A DNA stretch of 28,297 nt from DAOUMU01 sp034409055. GTDB lineage: Bacteria; Chloroflexota; Anaerolineae; 4572-78; J111. Both the position numbers and the translations under genes were made by a program. Below are positions 16,616 through 23,998 of the stretch, piece after piece. Numbering within the stretch: the first letter of the stretch is position 1; every line of letters starts with the position of its first letter. The notes under the pieces are model-generated. The model made no database searches. It was given only the letters and a program-made list of their open reading frames with translations, and was not told where the DNA came from. Location: NCBI GenBank assembly GCA_034409055.1, contig DAOUMU010000366.1, forward strand, positions 1-28,297, in the 5' to 3' direction.

Positions 16616-18504
16616 GTTTTAAGAAAATTGTAACTACACCGAAAAATTACAAAATAGAATTTTCGTTCTGGCAGCGGTTGGAGCCTCGTGCGCGTGCTGA
16701 TAATTTTCAAAGAAGCATTCAAGCGCGTATAAGAGATCCTTTGTGGATGCTCACCAGGCAATGGCAGTTTGGTGAGTTTCAAGCTGAAGATGGAGGATCG
16801 CCTGTTAAGACTCAACTCACCACAGAGCAAACAAGACTGACTCGAATAAAATTGGGAAGGCTGGGGTCTTCTTCACCAGGAACCGAAGTAATTCCCATCT
16901 TGGAAAGCAGACCTCTGGAAACATTGGTTGAGCAAGAACGATTCGGAATGAATATCCGTTTAGCCGTACAGATTGGGCAACAATTCGAACGTGAACTAAG
17001 AGAAGCGTTTGGTAATGATGCATCTTCACTCATAGATATGTTTAGATCAAGGTATCGTTTCGAGCCCCTGACCGATGCCCAAAAGATGGAGATAGATGAT
17101 CCTACCCAAAGATTTTACGCAGCAATTGCGGGACGAGCGATTGATGGGGCAAATCTTTTGCAAGAAACAGGGTTAAACCGCGGTCAACCACATATTCCAG
17201 ATGAACTTACTCTGCCTAATGATATGAGAGACAAGTTAGAGAAAACCCTTTCTGGGCTGCAAGAATGGTATACCGCTCTGTATACAGAACCATCTTCTCC
17301 ATCAAATGCTGCCTGGCAAAATGATACATTTGATTATAGTTTTAGTGTATCGGCTCCTGAGGAAGGAAATAAGCAAACCGTTCTTACTGCATCTGAATAT
17401 GATGGTGGCAATTTAGATTGGTATGATTTTTCAATTCAGAATGGTCAGTACCAGAAGCTAGGTAGTGATAGTATTACGCACAATGGTGATGTTGTTAATG
17501 AAGACAATGTGCGCGAAAAAGATGAACAGCCTCAAGTGTTTATACCCACTAACGTGTCTTTTTACGGGATGCCTAATTCAAGATGGTGGGCATTTGAGGA
17601 TCAGCAAACCGATTTCGGTAACCTTGATGTCAAAACCACCGATCTTGCAAAACTATTGCTAATGGAATTCGCTCTGGTTTATGGAAATGACTGGTACATC
17701 ATACCGTTTCCTTTAAAAACCGGTTCGTTATGCAGAGTTAGATCGCTTAGCGTGACAGATGTATTTGGCAATGAAATCCCAATTGATCCCATTGCTGCTA
17801 ACCAAAATGCGGGCCAGGATACCTGGAATATGTTTGGCATTTCTATTAGCAGAGATAATCGGGTCGCACCACATAATGACAACGGCAATCAAAGAAAATG
17901 TGCAGATTTCCTGTTTCTACCTCCCGTACTAGGACGCTCTGAAATTAGCCCTGCGCTAGAGGAGGTTAGATTTCTTCGCGATGAAATGGCAAATATGGTT
18001 TGGGCAGTTGAGCATACAATCACGAACGGTTTGGGCGAACCCCAACCTGGATCTGAAGCCTACCAGGAGAAATTGCGTAGAAATGAGGATCAACAAGGCG
18101 GGCATAATGAAGCAGATGAAATAATGGAAGCCATTGGAAAGCCTATCAAGTACCAACTAGCTTCGAGCGTACCGGATAATTGGCTGCCATATGTTTCTGT
18201 TTGTGTAAATTCTGATTCTCGATCCGTTCAATTTCAGCGCGCAGCTATCTTGAGAGACACTTATGATAATGACTCTGAACCTATCAGACCAAAAACCAAG
18301 ATTTTAACCTCTACATTAGAAACATCAAACTCTCCTATGATTAACGAAGAAACCCTTTCAAGAGCCGGTCTAAAAATACAAATGAATGTTCAGCGGACTA
18401 GATGGATCAATGGTTCAACATATGTCTGGCTTGGCAGGCGGGCCGGGCCAGGTAAAGGGGAAGGCTCTAGTGGATTGCGATTCGATTATTTCACTGAGGA
18501 ATGA
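16612..18504 (+). CDS. Uncharacterised protein with DPLWMLTRQWQxGEF signature
   Basis: The product is 630 aa, starting at ATG 16612, which overlaps the preceding stop by ATGA; GAGG lies about 10 nt upstream. The N-terminal region has FWQRLEPRARADNF and then, at residues 42-65, DPLWMLTRQWQFGEFQAEDG with GSPV after it. This signature recurs in hypothetical proteins of several phyla. Further marks are ALYTEPS, SFYGMPNSRWWAFED near 320-335, and KYQLASSVPDNWLPYV near 515. It is soluble, with many Trp and Asp/Asn residues and no signal or membrane segment. It is the last gene of the cassette, and its tight overlap implies a fixed ratio with the 1562-aa protein. The function is unknown. Confidence 0.8.
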   Translation: MSFKKIVTTPKNYKIEFSFWQRLEPRARADNFQRSIQARIRDPLWMLTRQWQFGEFQAEDGGSPVKTQLTTEQTRLTRIKLGRLGSSSPGTEVIPILESRPLETLVEQERFGMNIRLAVQIGQQFERELREAFGNDASSLIDMFRSRYRFEPLTDAQKMEIDDPTQRFYAAIAGRAIDGANLLQETGLNRGQPHIPDELTLPNDMRDKLEKTLSGLQEWYTALYTEPSSPSNAAWQNDTFDYSFSVSAPEEGNKQTVLTASEYDGGNLDWYDFSIQNGQYQKLGSDSITHNGDVVNEDNVREKDEQPQVFIPTNVSFYGMPNSRWWAFEDQQTDFGNLDVKTTDLAKLLLMEFALVYGNDWYIIPFPLKTGSLCRVRSLSVTDVFGNEIPIDPIAANQNAGQDTWNMFGISISRDNRVAPHNDNGNQRKCADFLFLPPVLGRSEISPALEEVRFLRDEMANMVWAVEHTITNGLGEPQPGSEAYQEKLRRNEDQQGGHNEADEIMEAIGKPIKYQLASSVPDNWLPYVSVCVNSDSRSVQFQRAAILRDTYDNDSEPIRPKTKILTSTLETSNSPMINEETLSRAGLKIQMNVQRTRWINGSTYVWLGRRAGPGKGEGSSGLRFDYFTEE

Positions 18505-18524
18505 TGCTATTTCACAAAATTGGT

Positions 18525-18545
18525 AGTGATTTACAATAAATCACT
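18525..18545 (+). terminator. Weak hairpin after the large-protein operon
   Basis: AGTGATTT (18525-18532) and AAATCACT (18538-18545) form an 8-bp stem with a 5-nt loop, 20 nt after the last stop codon. No U-tract follows, so termination would be weak or factor-dependent. Confidence 0.35.
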
Positions 18546-18584
18546 TGATGAAGTGTCAAAGAAAAACAGTATACTCAACAACGT

Positions 18585-18930
18585 ACCAAAATCACCATCA
18601 TAATCAATCGGACCATTGAAGAAGTCTTCACCTACATCACCAACCCTGAAAACAATTTGCATTGGGTGTCCGGGGCTACGGACGTGACGAAATTATCCAA
18701 GGGCGGCCTACAGGTGGGGACTAACTATCGCTTCGAACGGACGTTTATTGGGCCGTAAAATGCAAGGCACGGGCACCGTGACCGAACTCCAACCCTATCG
18801 CATCTTTGCCTATGAAAGTGCGTCCGGCCCGTTTCCCTTTGCCATTCGCTACATCTTTGAACCGGTGCCGGCGGAACCCGGCTCCATTGGCGGCTGGAGG
18901 GAGAGCCGGTTCTTCCCCTTCTTGATTTTA
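18585..18930 (+). pseudogene. SRPBCC (polyketide-cyclase-like) pseudogene, frameshifted
   Basis: Starting at 18585 one frame reads TKITIIINRTIEEVFTYITN then NPENNLHWV, the classic N-terminal strand and helix of SRPBCC/START-like proteins. It runs through GTNYRFERTFIG to a TAA at about 18757. One base earlier or later in the GGGCC run (about 18750) the frame switches to RKMQGTGTVTELQPYRIFAY and FAIRYIFEPV, the expected continuation. A single inserted base therefore broke the gene. There is no start codon or ribosome site, and similarity fades after about 18890, so the C-terminal helix is gone too. The family normally binds hydrophobic ligands. Confidence 0.7.
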
Positions 18931-19089
18931 CAGAATTCTCTTTTTGTTTAAAGGCTCTATTTCACGCCACAGATGGCCGAGAAGCAGCAAATCTTGGTCC
19001 TGCCTCAAAAGTGGTAGCGCCAAAATGGAGGCCCATCTTGAATATATTACGCACCTATGCCTACCTGACATGGACATCATAAACGTACA
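18931..19089. other. Gap between SRPBCC pseudogene and terminator
   Basis: No recognisable gene. One + frame ends at TAA about 10 nt before the terminator with KWRPILNILRTYAYLTW, which could be the tail of a lost membrane protein, but support is poor. Confidence 0.2.
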
Positions 19090-19123
19090 AAAAAGCTCGG
19101 GTCGTGGATGGCCCGAGCTTTTT
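19090..19123. terminator. Strong bidirectional intrinsic terminator
   Basis: AAAAAGCTCGGG (19090-19101) pairs perfectly with CCCGAGCTTTTT (19112-19123) around a 10-nt loop. The A- and T-runs flank a GC core, so it can act on both strands. It insulates the upstream locus from the FAH-hydrolase gene. Confidence 0.9.
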
Positions 19124-19285
19124 CCTTTAAGGCTTCCTGAACCTGATCATAACCGGGCATCAGGGGCACCAGGGAAGGTTCCGCGATGTATCGGCCGTGG
19201 CGCCGGTTCAATTTGATCGCGAGTTCAGTGTAGGAATATTTCTTAATACGTGGCTAATCAATGAAAATCCCCCGGAATTGACGTT

Positions 19286-19314
19286 TTGACACCCATACCC
19301 CGCTATGTTATACT
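19286..19314 (+). promoter_or_regulatory. Near-consensus sigma70 promoter for the FAH gene
   Basis: TTGACA at 19286-19291 (perfect -35) and TATACT at 19309-19314 (5 of 6 to TATAAT) are separated by exactly 17 bp. Transcription would start near 19321, leaving a leader of about 185 nt before the FAH-hydrolase ATG. Confidence 0.8.
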
Positions 19315-19319
19315 GGGCC

Positions 19320-19451
19320 GGCGAAGCAATCACCCCCAAGGCCATAGGAAAGGCAAAAAGCTATCTTGGGCATGCTTCATAAAGCAAAGAATTTTTGGTT
19401 TACAATGAAGTATGCCCAGACATTTTTGGCTGCCGTGGTTTCAGCTTCGCC
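19320..19451 (+). ncRNA. Structured 5' leader with attenuator-like hairpin
   Basis: Within the predicted transcript, GGCGAAGC (19320-19327) can pair with GCTTCGCC (19444-19451), closing a domain of about 130 nt. Inside it, 19366-19380 pairs with 19405-19419 over 15 positions (two G-U) with a 24-nt loop, and the sequence right after the hairpin contains CATTTTTGG. A strong hairpin followed by a U5 run is attenuator-like. I do not recognise a known riboswitch consensus. Confidence 0.45.
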
Positions 19452-19506
19452 CGTCACGTTGTCCCCCTCAACATGCACTTAAAGAAAATCCTTAACGGAG
19501 GCAAAA

Positions 19507-20385
19507 ATGAAACTGATTACATTTAAGGCTGGCCAGGGGCCTCGCCTGGGTGCACTGGTAGATGACCAGGTTGTCGACCTGACTGCGGTCTCATCAGGCA
19601 ACCTGCCGGCCGATATGCGTCGTTTTTTGGAGCTGGGTGACGCTGGTATGGAGACTGCCCGGTCCACCGTTGAACAAGCCCTGGCCAACGGTCAGACAAT
19701 GGCTATAGACGCCGTGAAAATTATGGCTCCCATTCTCAATCCGTCCAAGGTCATTGCCATTGGCCTGAATTATATGGACCACTGCCGGGAACAGAACATC
19801 GAACCACCCCGGTCGCCGATCATATTTGCCAAATTTCCGACGTCCATTGTTGGACCGGGTGACACCATTCGTTGGGACCCAGAACTGACCAGCCAGGTCG
19901 ATTTCGAGGTCGAACTGGCCGTGGTGATGGGGCGTACGGCCCGGCGGGTGACCGAAGCAGAGGCCCTGGCCTACGTGGCCGGTTATACCATTTGTCATGA
20001 TGTCAGTGCCCGAGATTTGCAATTTGGCGACGGCCAGTGGATTCGGGGTAAATCTCTGGACACTTTTTGTCCTATTGGCCCCTATCTGGTCACCAGGGAC
20101 GAGATTCCTGACCCGCATAACCTGGCTATTCGCTGCACGGTCAACGACCAGGTCATGCAAGACTCCAACACGGCCGAGATGATCTTCCGGATTCCTTTCC
20201 TGATTGAATATATCAGCCGGGCTTTCACCTTGCTGCCAGGTGATATCATCACCACCGGCACACCGGATGGGGTCGGCGTCTTCCGGTCGCCCAAAATTTT
20301 CTTGAAGGATGGCGACCAGGTAACAATGGAGATCAAGGGATTGGGCCAGCTTACCAATCCCTGTGTTGAAGAACGAAAAGCATAA
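19507..20385 (+). CDS. Fumarylacetoacetate hydrolase (FAH) family protein
   Basis: The product is 292 aa, with GGAGG about 6 nt before ATG 19507. FAH-family enzymes use a divalent metal to hydrolyse or isomerise 2,4-diketo acids. Metal ligands are visible as the E134-V-E136 pair (DFEVELAVVMG) and D165 in CHDVSARDLQ. The family signatures NYMDHCRE, FAKFPTSIVGPGD, RGKSLDTFCPIGP and TTGTPDGVGV all appear in order. The short N-terminal cap domain (residues 1-60) is usual for this subgroup. A strong promoter and structured leader precede it. It converges on an SDR gene, and with that enzyme could act in diketo-deoxy sugar-acid catabolism, as in the L-fucose/L-rhamnose routes. Family is certain; substrate is inferred. 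Confidence 0.92.
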   Translation: MKLITFKAGQGPRLGALVDDQVVDLTAVSSGNLPADMRRFLELGDAGMETARSTVEQALANGQTMAIDAVKIMAPILNPSKVIAIGLNYMDHCREQNIEPPRSPIIFAKFPTSIVGPGDTIRWDPELTSQVDFEVELAVVMGRTARRVTEAEALAYVAGYTICHDVSARDLQFGDGQWIRGKSLDTFCPIGPYLVTRDEIPDPHNLAIRCTVNDQVMQDSNTAEMIFRIPFLIEYISRAFTLLPGDIITTGTPDGVGVFRSPKIFLKDGDQVTMEIKGLGQLTNPCVEERKA

Positions 20386-20422
20386 GCAACGAAACGACCT
20401 TAGGCTGCTGCTTGTTTGCTTC

Positions 20423-21145
20423 TTACCACCGGACTGAATTCCTGACCTGAATTATCTGAGCTGTCATCCCCCCTGAGTAGTTCGAAGCCAGGAAAAGAGC
20501 AGCCCCGGCCACGTCTTCAGGTTCCAGAAAGTTCGACGAGTCAGTGGGAGACGTTGTAGGTCGAAAGGCCAGCATCTGGGTCTTAATCGGGCCGGGGCAG
20601 ATAACGTTAACCTGAAGCCCCAAGTCTCGCATTTCACCGGCTAAGGCCTGGGTAAAAGCAATCACCCCACTTTTCGCCGCGCTATAGGCCGCATTACCGG
20701 CCGAACCTCTAAGCCCGGAACCAGAAGAAATATTGATAATTTTACCCTGTCGCCGGTCTATCATATGCTCCAAAATGGCTTTCGTACACAGAAATACACT
20801 GGTCAGGTTGGCGGTTATCATTCGGTTCCAGTCCTCAAGTGAGGTTTCCAGCACCGACTTTGGTCCGGCAATGGCCGCGTTGTTGACTAAAATATCGACC
20901 CGGCCAAATTCAGACAGGGTAGCTTCGGCCATGCGGTTCACCTCAGCAGCGACTGATACATCGGCCACGATAACCAGGGCTCGCCGACCGATTTCACGCA
21001 CCTCGTCGGCCACTGTCTCTAACTCCGACCTGGTCCGAGAAACAAGGACGACCTCTGCCCCAGCCCTGGCATAAGCCAGGGCGATGGCTCTGCCAATGCC
21101 TCTACCGGCGCCGGTGATGATGGCTATCTTATCTTTTAGCATCAT
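20423..21145 (-). CDS. Short-chain dehydrogenase/reductase (FabG-like SDR)
   Basis: The product is 240 aa with the start at ATG 21145 and an AAGGAGG-like purine tract (AGGAAGG) upstream. A Rossmann NAD(P)-binding motif TGAGRGIG lies near residues 11-18, NNAA near 90, the catalytic serine in INISSGSG and the catalytic YSAAK. The subfamily resembles classical SDRs such as 3-oxoacyl reductases and sugar-acid dehydrogenases. The last residues (IQVRNSVRW) differ from the usual xxVDGG ending, possibly reflecting a short 3' alteration. The gene is convergent with the FAH gene, 37 nt apart, and lies downstream of the MDR gene on the same strand. A role in oxidising a keto-deoxy acid upstream of the FAH enzyme is plausible but not shown. 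Confidence 0.92.
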   Translation of the reverse strand: MMLKDKIAIITGAGRGIGRAIALAYARAGAEVVLVSRTRSELETVADEVREIGRRALVIVADVSVAAEVNRMAEATLSEFGRVDILVNNAAIAGPKSVLETSLEDWNRMITANLTSVFLCTKAILEHMIDRRQGKIINISSGSGLRGSAGNAAYSAAKSGVIAFTQALAGEMRDLGLQVNVICPGPIKTQMLAFRPTTSPTDSSNFLEPEDVAGAALFLASNYSGGMTAQIIQVRNSVRW

Positions 21146-21220
21146 AGTGACCTTACCTTCCTCTTGAAAATATAAAAAAATAGGATACCGATTATGCGTA
21201 GCTGTTTTCGCCAGTATGGT

Positions 21221-21290
21221 CTGGATTTGTCAATCCAGGCCGAGCAAGGAGAACAGTTTTGTCAATCCAGACCGAGCAGGGAGAATAGTT
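21221..21290. repeat. 32-bp tandem duplication overlapping the MDR stop codon
   Basis: Two adjacent copies, 21227-21258 and 21259-21290, differ at four positions. The second copy supplies the first two bases of the MDR stop codon (minus-strand TAA at 21289-21291). The first copy also extends a palindrome, CTGGATT (21221-21227) with AATCCAG (21232-21238). On the minus strand each copy contains GGATTGACAA, so a TTGACA hexamer occurs twice upstream of the SDR gene. Confidence 0.8.
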
Positions 21291-22299
21291 ACGTCCAACC
21301 TTCCAGAACCACCCCCATCGCCTGGGTGCGATTCGCCGCCAACATCTCGTAGGCGGCGGGGGCTTCCTGCCACGGATAACGATGGGTAATCATATCGTCC
21401 ACCTGTAGCCGGCCGGCCATCACCAGGTCGAAAAAGAGTTCGCCGTTACGAGTGGCCGTCCACGGATTATAGGGCGTTTCTACTGCCGGATGGGTGGTCA
21501 CATGTGCCCCAATCATCTGCAAACCCAGGGTATGGACCTCGTCGTGGAAGTCCACTTCGACCTTCCCTCGGGGCGAGCCCAACAGAATCACCCGCCCCAG
21601 GCGGCGGACCATGCGCAGGACGGAGGGGATCACGTTTTGGTTGCCGGTGATCTCAAAGGCGACATCGGCCATGCGTCCCCGGGTGATCCGGCTAATATCA
21701 GCCAGCAGTTCCTTACGACCGCCGATCAGGGTATGGGTGGCGCCATGGTTCCGAGCCATTTCCAGGCGCCGCTCCGACAGATCCACGACGATGAGGGGGA
21801 ATGCGCCTGATAACGTAACGTATTGCGTAGCCAGTTGGCCCAGAATCCCGGCTCCGACCAAGACCACCGCCTCACCCAGAGCAATTCGGGCCAGGCGCAC
21901 GCCGTTCATCACCGTCTTGCCCAGGTTCCAAAACAGGGCCTGATCGTCGCTCACGTCATCAGGGATGGCTTGCACTTGCGATAGGGGTTGGAGGTTGTAA
22001 GATGCATGTCGGCCCCAACTGGCCACGCGCTGGCCCACCTGATAGCCGGACACATCAGGTCCCAAAGCGACCACCTCACCCACGTTTGAATAACCGGCCT
22101 GGCGCCAGGGGTACTGAACGTAGCCCGCCCAGACCGAGTTGGGTGGAAAATCACCGCTGTAGGCGGTCAGTTCGGTGCCGGTACTGATCAGGGTCTTCCG
22201 GGTTCGGATCAGCATTTCGCCCGGTCCTGGTTCGGGCAAATCGACCGTTTCCCACTGCGCCTGAAAAGGTTGGTTGAAAACAAGACTATGACTGAACAT
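21289..22299 (-). CDS. Medium-chain dehydrogenase lacking zinc-ligand motifs
   Basis: The product is 336 aa, starting at ATG 22299 after GGGAG with 9-nt spacing. It has the GroES-like N-terminal domain and a Rossmann domain with VLVGAGILGQL near residues 147-157, so it binds NAD(P)(H). The usual catalytic zinc ligands are missing: the CGSD/CGTD cysteine is replaced in ISTGTELTAYSGD, and the GHE motif is replaced by AGYSNVGEV. This STGTEL pattern is shared by zinc-independent relatives in secondary metabolism and polysaccharide loci. It is transcribed divergently from the lipoprotein region and probably together with the SDR gene 143 bp downstream. Its substrate is unknown. Family assignment is strong. 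Confidence 0.88.
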   Translation of the reverse strand: MFSHSLVFNQPFQAQWETVDLPEPGPGEMLIRTRKTLISTGTELTAYSGDFPPNSVWAGYVQYPWRQAGYSNVGEVVALGPDVSGYQVGQRVASWGRHASYNLQPLSQVQAIPDDVSDDQALFWNLGKTVMNGVRLARIALGEAVVLVGAGILGQLATQYVTLSGAFPLIVVDLSERRLEMARNHGATHTLIGGRKELLADISRITRGRMADVAFEITGNQNVIPSVLRMVRRLGRVILLGSPRGKVEVDFHDEVHTLGLQMIGAHVTTHPAVETPYNPWTATRNGELFFDLVMAGRLQVDDMITHRYPWQEAPAAYEMLAANRTQAMGVVLEGWT

Positions 22300-22355
22300 T
22301 TGCGTTTTCTCCCGATAAGTATCGTTGATTTTTAATACCCCCGAATGAGTTTACT

Positions 22356-22384
22356 ATTATGCCTATCTTTTAATCTATCGGCAA
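22356..22384 (-). promoter_or_regulatory. Predicted promoter of the MDR gene
   Basis: On the minus strand TTGCCG (22384-22379) and CATAAT (22361-22356) are separated by 17 bp, about 57 bp before the start codon. The -35 box lies 8 bp from the GGTAC repeat array. Confidence 0.5.
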
Positions 22385-22392
22385 GATTGACC

Positions 22393-22488
22393 GGTACCCT
22401 GACTACCTGCTCTTAAGGTACTTTAGGGTAAGGCAATTTCGGTACTTTTTGCCTATACATTTTCGGTACCTTTCACGCTGTAATTTTA
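22393..22488. promoter_or_regulatory. Four GGTAC motifs at exact 24-bp spacing
   Basis: GGTAC starts at 22393, 22417, 22441 and 22465, each exactly 24 bp after the previous one. A degenerate fifth unit at 22489 reads GGCCC. The last three full units share GGTACYTT, and the middle two and the one before the fourth end in TTC just before GGTAC. The array sits immediately upstream of the predicted -35 box of the MDR gene. It has the look of iterated activator or repressor sites on about the same helical face. Confidence 0.6.
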
Positions 22489-22489
22489 G

Positions 22490-22726
22490 GCCCTTATTGG
22501 TTATAATTGAATTTGTGATATCCTCAAGAACCTGAGAGGTACACCTTAACAAGTTCTTGGGCGAAAGGCCATCGCTGACGCACGTCTTAACGATTACCTC
22601 AACAAAATCCCCGGCTATGTTTCGCCCTCATATGGACCAAGCCCCAGTTCCTGAATATCAGAAGATTACTCGGCATGGACTGTGATCTACGCCATACGTC
22701 ACCGGACTGATTGAACTTAAGAAAAT
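22490..22726. other. Gap without recognisable genes
   Basis: No convincing gene. Short open stretches exist on both strands, for example a + frame near 22560-22650 reading RKAIADARLNDYLNKIPGY, but they lack starts and recognisable motifs. It may be decayed coding sequence. Confidence 0.3.
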
Positions 22727-22775
22727 AATCGGGGAATAGATGGCCGGGCATAGGGATGCCCGGCCTACCCCGATT
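22727..22775. repeat. REP-like long hairpin
   Basis: AATCGGGG (22727-22734) pairs with CCCCGATT (22768-22775). Inside, GGCCGGGCAT (22742-22751) pairs with ATGCCCGGCC (22756-22765) around AGGG. The two nested perfect stems total 18 bp. It resembles dispersed REP-type palindromes with a GGGCAT core. It could also act as a terminator, as TTAATTTTAA follows. Confidence 0.75.
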
Positions 22776-22813
22776 AATTTTAACCTTACGGCAAAACAAA
22801 TTTTGCGTTCCAT

Positions 22814-22842
22814 TTTCATCCGTCTAAATAATCGCCTATAAT
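22814..22842 (+). promoter_or_regulatory. Predicted promoter of the lipoprotein gene
   Basis: A perfect TATAAT lies at 22837-22842 with a poor -35 (TTTCAT, 22814-22819) at 17-bp spacing, 45 bp before the start codon. Confidence 0.5.
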
Positions 22843-22887
22843 AACTTGTTGACCAGTATCATAAATAACCAAGGTAAAGGAGAAAAA

Positions 22888-23922
22888 ATGCGTTATTTTT
22901 CACGTTCAGTAGCCATCTTTAGCGGCTTGTTATTATTCAGTATCGCCTGTAGTCTGACCGGTTCGTTGGGAGCCTCAAAAGAGGCAGAAGAGAAAACGAT
23001 CTTAATCACCCCCCTCAGTGATTCGGTAGCCACGGCCACGTTACCCCCGGCGCTGCCTGCGCCCACCCCCACCTCAGAGACCTCACCGGTAACCCCGCAG
23101 ATTGATTCGTCCCCCCCAGATGATACCAGTTCTGGGGACACCCTTCCGGCCACTCTCATCTCCGCCTCAGAGGCAGCGACCGGAGACTGTCAACTCAACC
23201 TCGACCTGCCCCCGGATTCTTCGGCTGCGGGAGGGGGCGGGGCCGCACCCGTTGCCCCTAACCAAACCTTGTTAAAAGGGACCGTGCGTTGTGTGTGGGA
23301 GATGCAGGCCAGCACCCTCAACATTCAGCCGGAGATGCCGATCTACATTGCCGAAGTAGAAATTGTGGAGGCCAACGATGTAGCCGGATTTATGAACCAA
23401 CTGACCGGCCAGGCCGGACAAATCATCAAAATCTTTTCCAAGACACCCATCCCGCCGGACGCAGCCGGCCAGACCATCGAGGTCCAGGTCGCCTTTAGTG
23501 GCGACGAAACCGGCGGTAACTATTGGGTGGTCGGCGATCAATTATCTGTCGCTCAAGCCTGCCAACTCGACCTGCCCCCGGCTTCTTCGGCTCCGGGGGG
23601 GGGCGGAGCGGCACCGGTTGCCCCTAACCAAACCTTGTTAAAAGGGACCATAGGTTGTGTGTGGGAGGTGCAGGCCAGCACCTTAAATATTCAACCGGAA
23701 ATGCCAATCTACATTGCCGAAGTAGAAATTGTGGAGGCCAACGATGTAGCCGGATTTATGAACCAACTGACCGGACAGACAGGACAAACCATCAAAATCT
23801 TTTCCAAGACACCCATCCCGCCAGATGTCTCCGGCCAGACCATTGAGGTCGAGGTCGCCTTTCGGGGTGACGAAACCGGCGGCAACTATTGGGTGGTTGG
23901 TGATCAATTATCTATTCAATAG
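22888..23922 (+). CDS. Lipoprotein with two nearly identical domains
   Basis: The product is 344 aa. ATG 22888 is chosen over an upstream in-frame TTG (22846) because AAAGGAG lies at 22876-22882 and a proper signal peptide begins here. MRYFSRSVAIFSGLLLFSIAC is that signal, with Cys21 as the likely lipidated residue, giving an exported membrane-anchored protein. A Thr/Pro/Ser-rich linker (about 30-105) leads to two copies of a domain of about 117 residues. Both copies carry QTLLKGT, CVWE, EMPIYIAEVEIVEANDVAGF and DETGGNYWVVGDQL. The strand-rich pattern could be an OB-like or other small beta fold, but I do not recognise it. The near-identity of the copies shows recent internal duplication. The function is unknown; a surface binding role is likely. 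Confidence 0.8.
   Translation: MRYFSRSVAIFSGLLLFSIACSLTGSLGASKEAEEKTILITPLSDSVATATLPPALPAPTPTSETSPVTPQIDSSPPDDTSSGDTLPATLISASEAATGDCQLNLDLPPDSSAAGGGGAAPVAPNQTLLKGTVRCVWEMQASTLNIQPEMPIYIAEVEIVEANDVAGFMNQLTGQAGQIIKIFSKTPIPPDAAGQTIEVQVAFSGDETGGNYWVVGDQLSVAQACQLDLPPASSAPGGGGAAPVAPNQTLLKGTIGCVWEVQASTLNIQPEMPIYIAEVEIVEANDVAGFMNQLTGQTGQTIKIFSKTPIPPDVSGQTIEVEVAFRGDETGGNYWVVGDQLSIQ
23200..23916 (+). repeat. Tandem 366-bp intragenic duplication
   Basis: Bases 23200-23550 and 23566-23916 are direct repeats at a 366-bp period (122 codons), about nine tenths identical by eye. Most differences are synonymous or clustered in the Gly-rich stretch, where copy 2 carries a run of nine G. Confidence 0.9.
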
Positions 23923-23998
23923 GAGGGATGGCATATCGACATAATTTCACAATTGTGTATAGGGCATTTGTTCTATTACCTAAGCACATATCTAGGTT

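Noticed and set aside
5188..18504. Extracellular contractile injection system
   Set aside because: No sheath, tube, baseplate, LysM or AAA+ (Afp15-like) proteins are recognisable; the large proteins do not show those family motifs.
19320..19451. c-di-GMP (GEMM) riboswitch
   Set aside because: The conserved core bases and tetraloop-receptor pattern are not present; only generic structure is visible.
19594..20160. 188-aa open frame on - across the FAH gene
   Set aside because: Antisense shadow of a well-conserved enzyme gene.
22393..22488. CRISPR array
   Set aside because: The repeated part is only about 5-8 bp with a 24-bp period; there are no 25-35 bp direct repeats, spacers or cas genes.
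22560..22720. Degraded transposase or regulator gene
   Set aside because: Short open stretches on both strands have no recognisable motif or start site.
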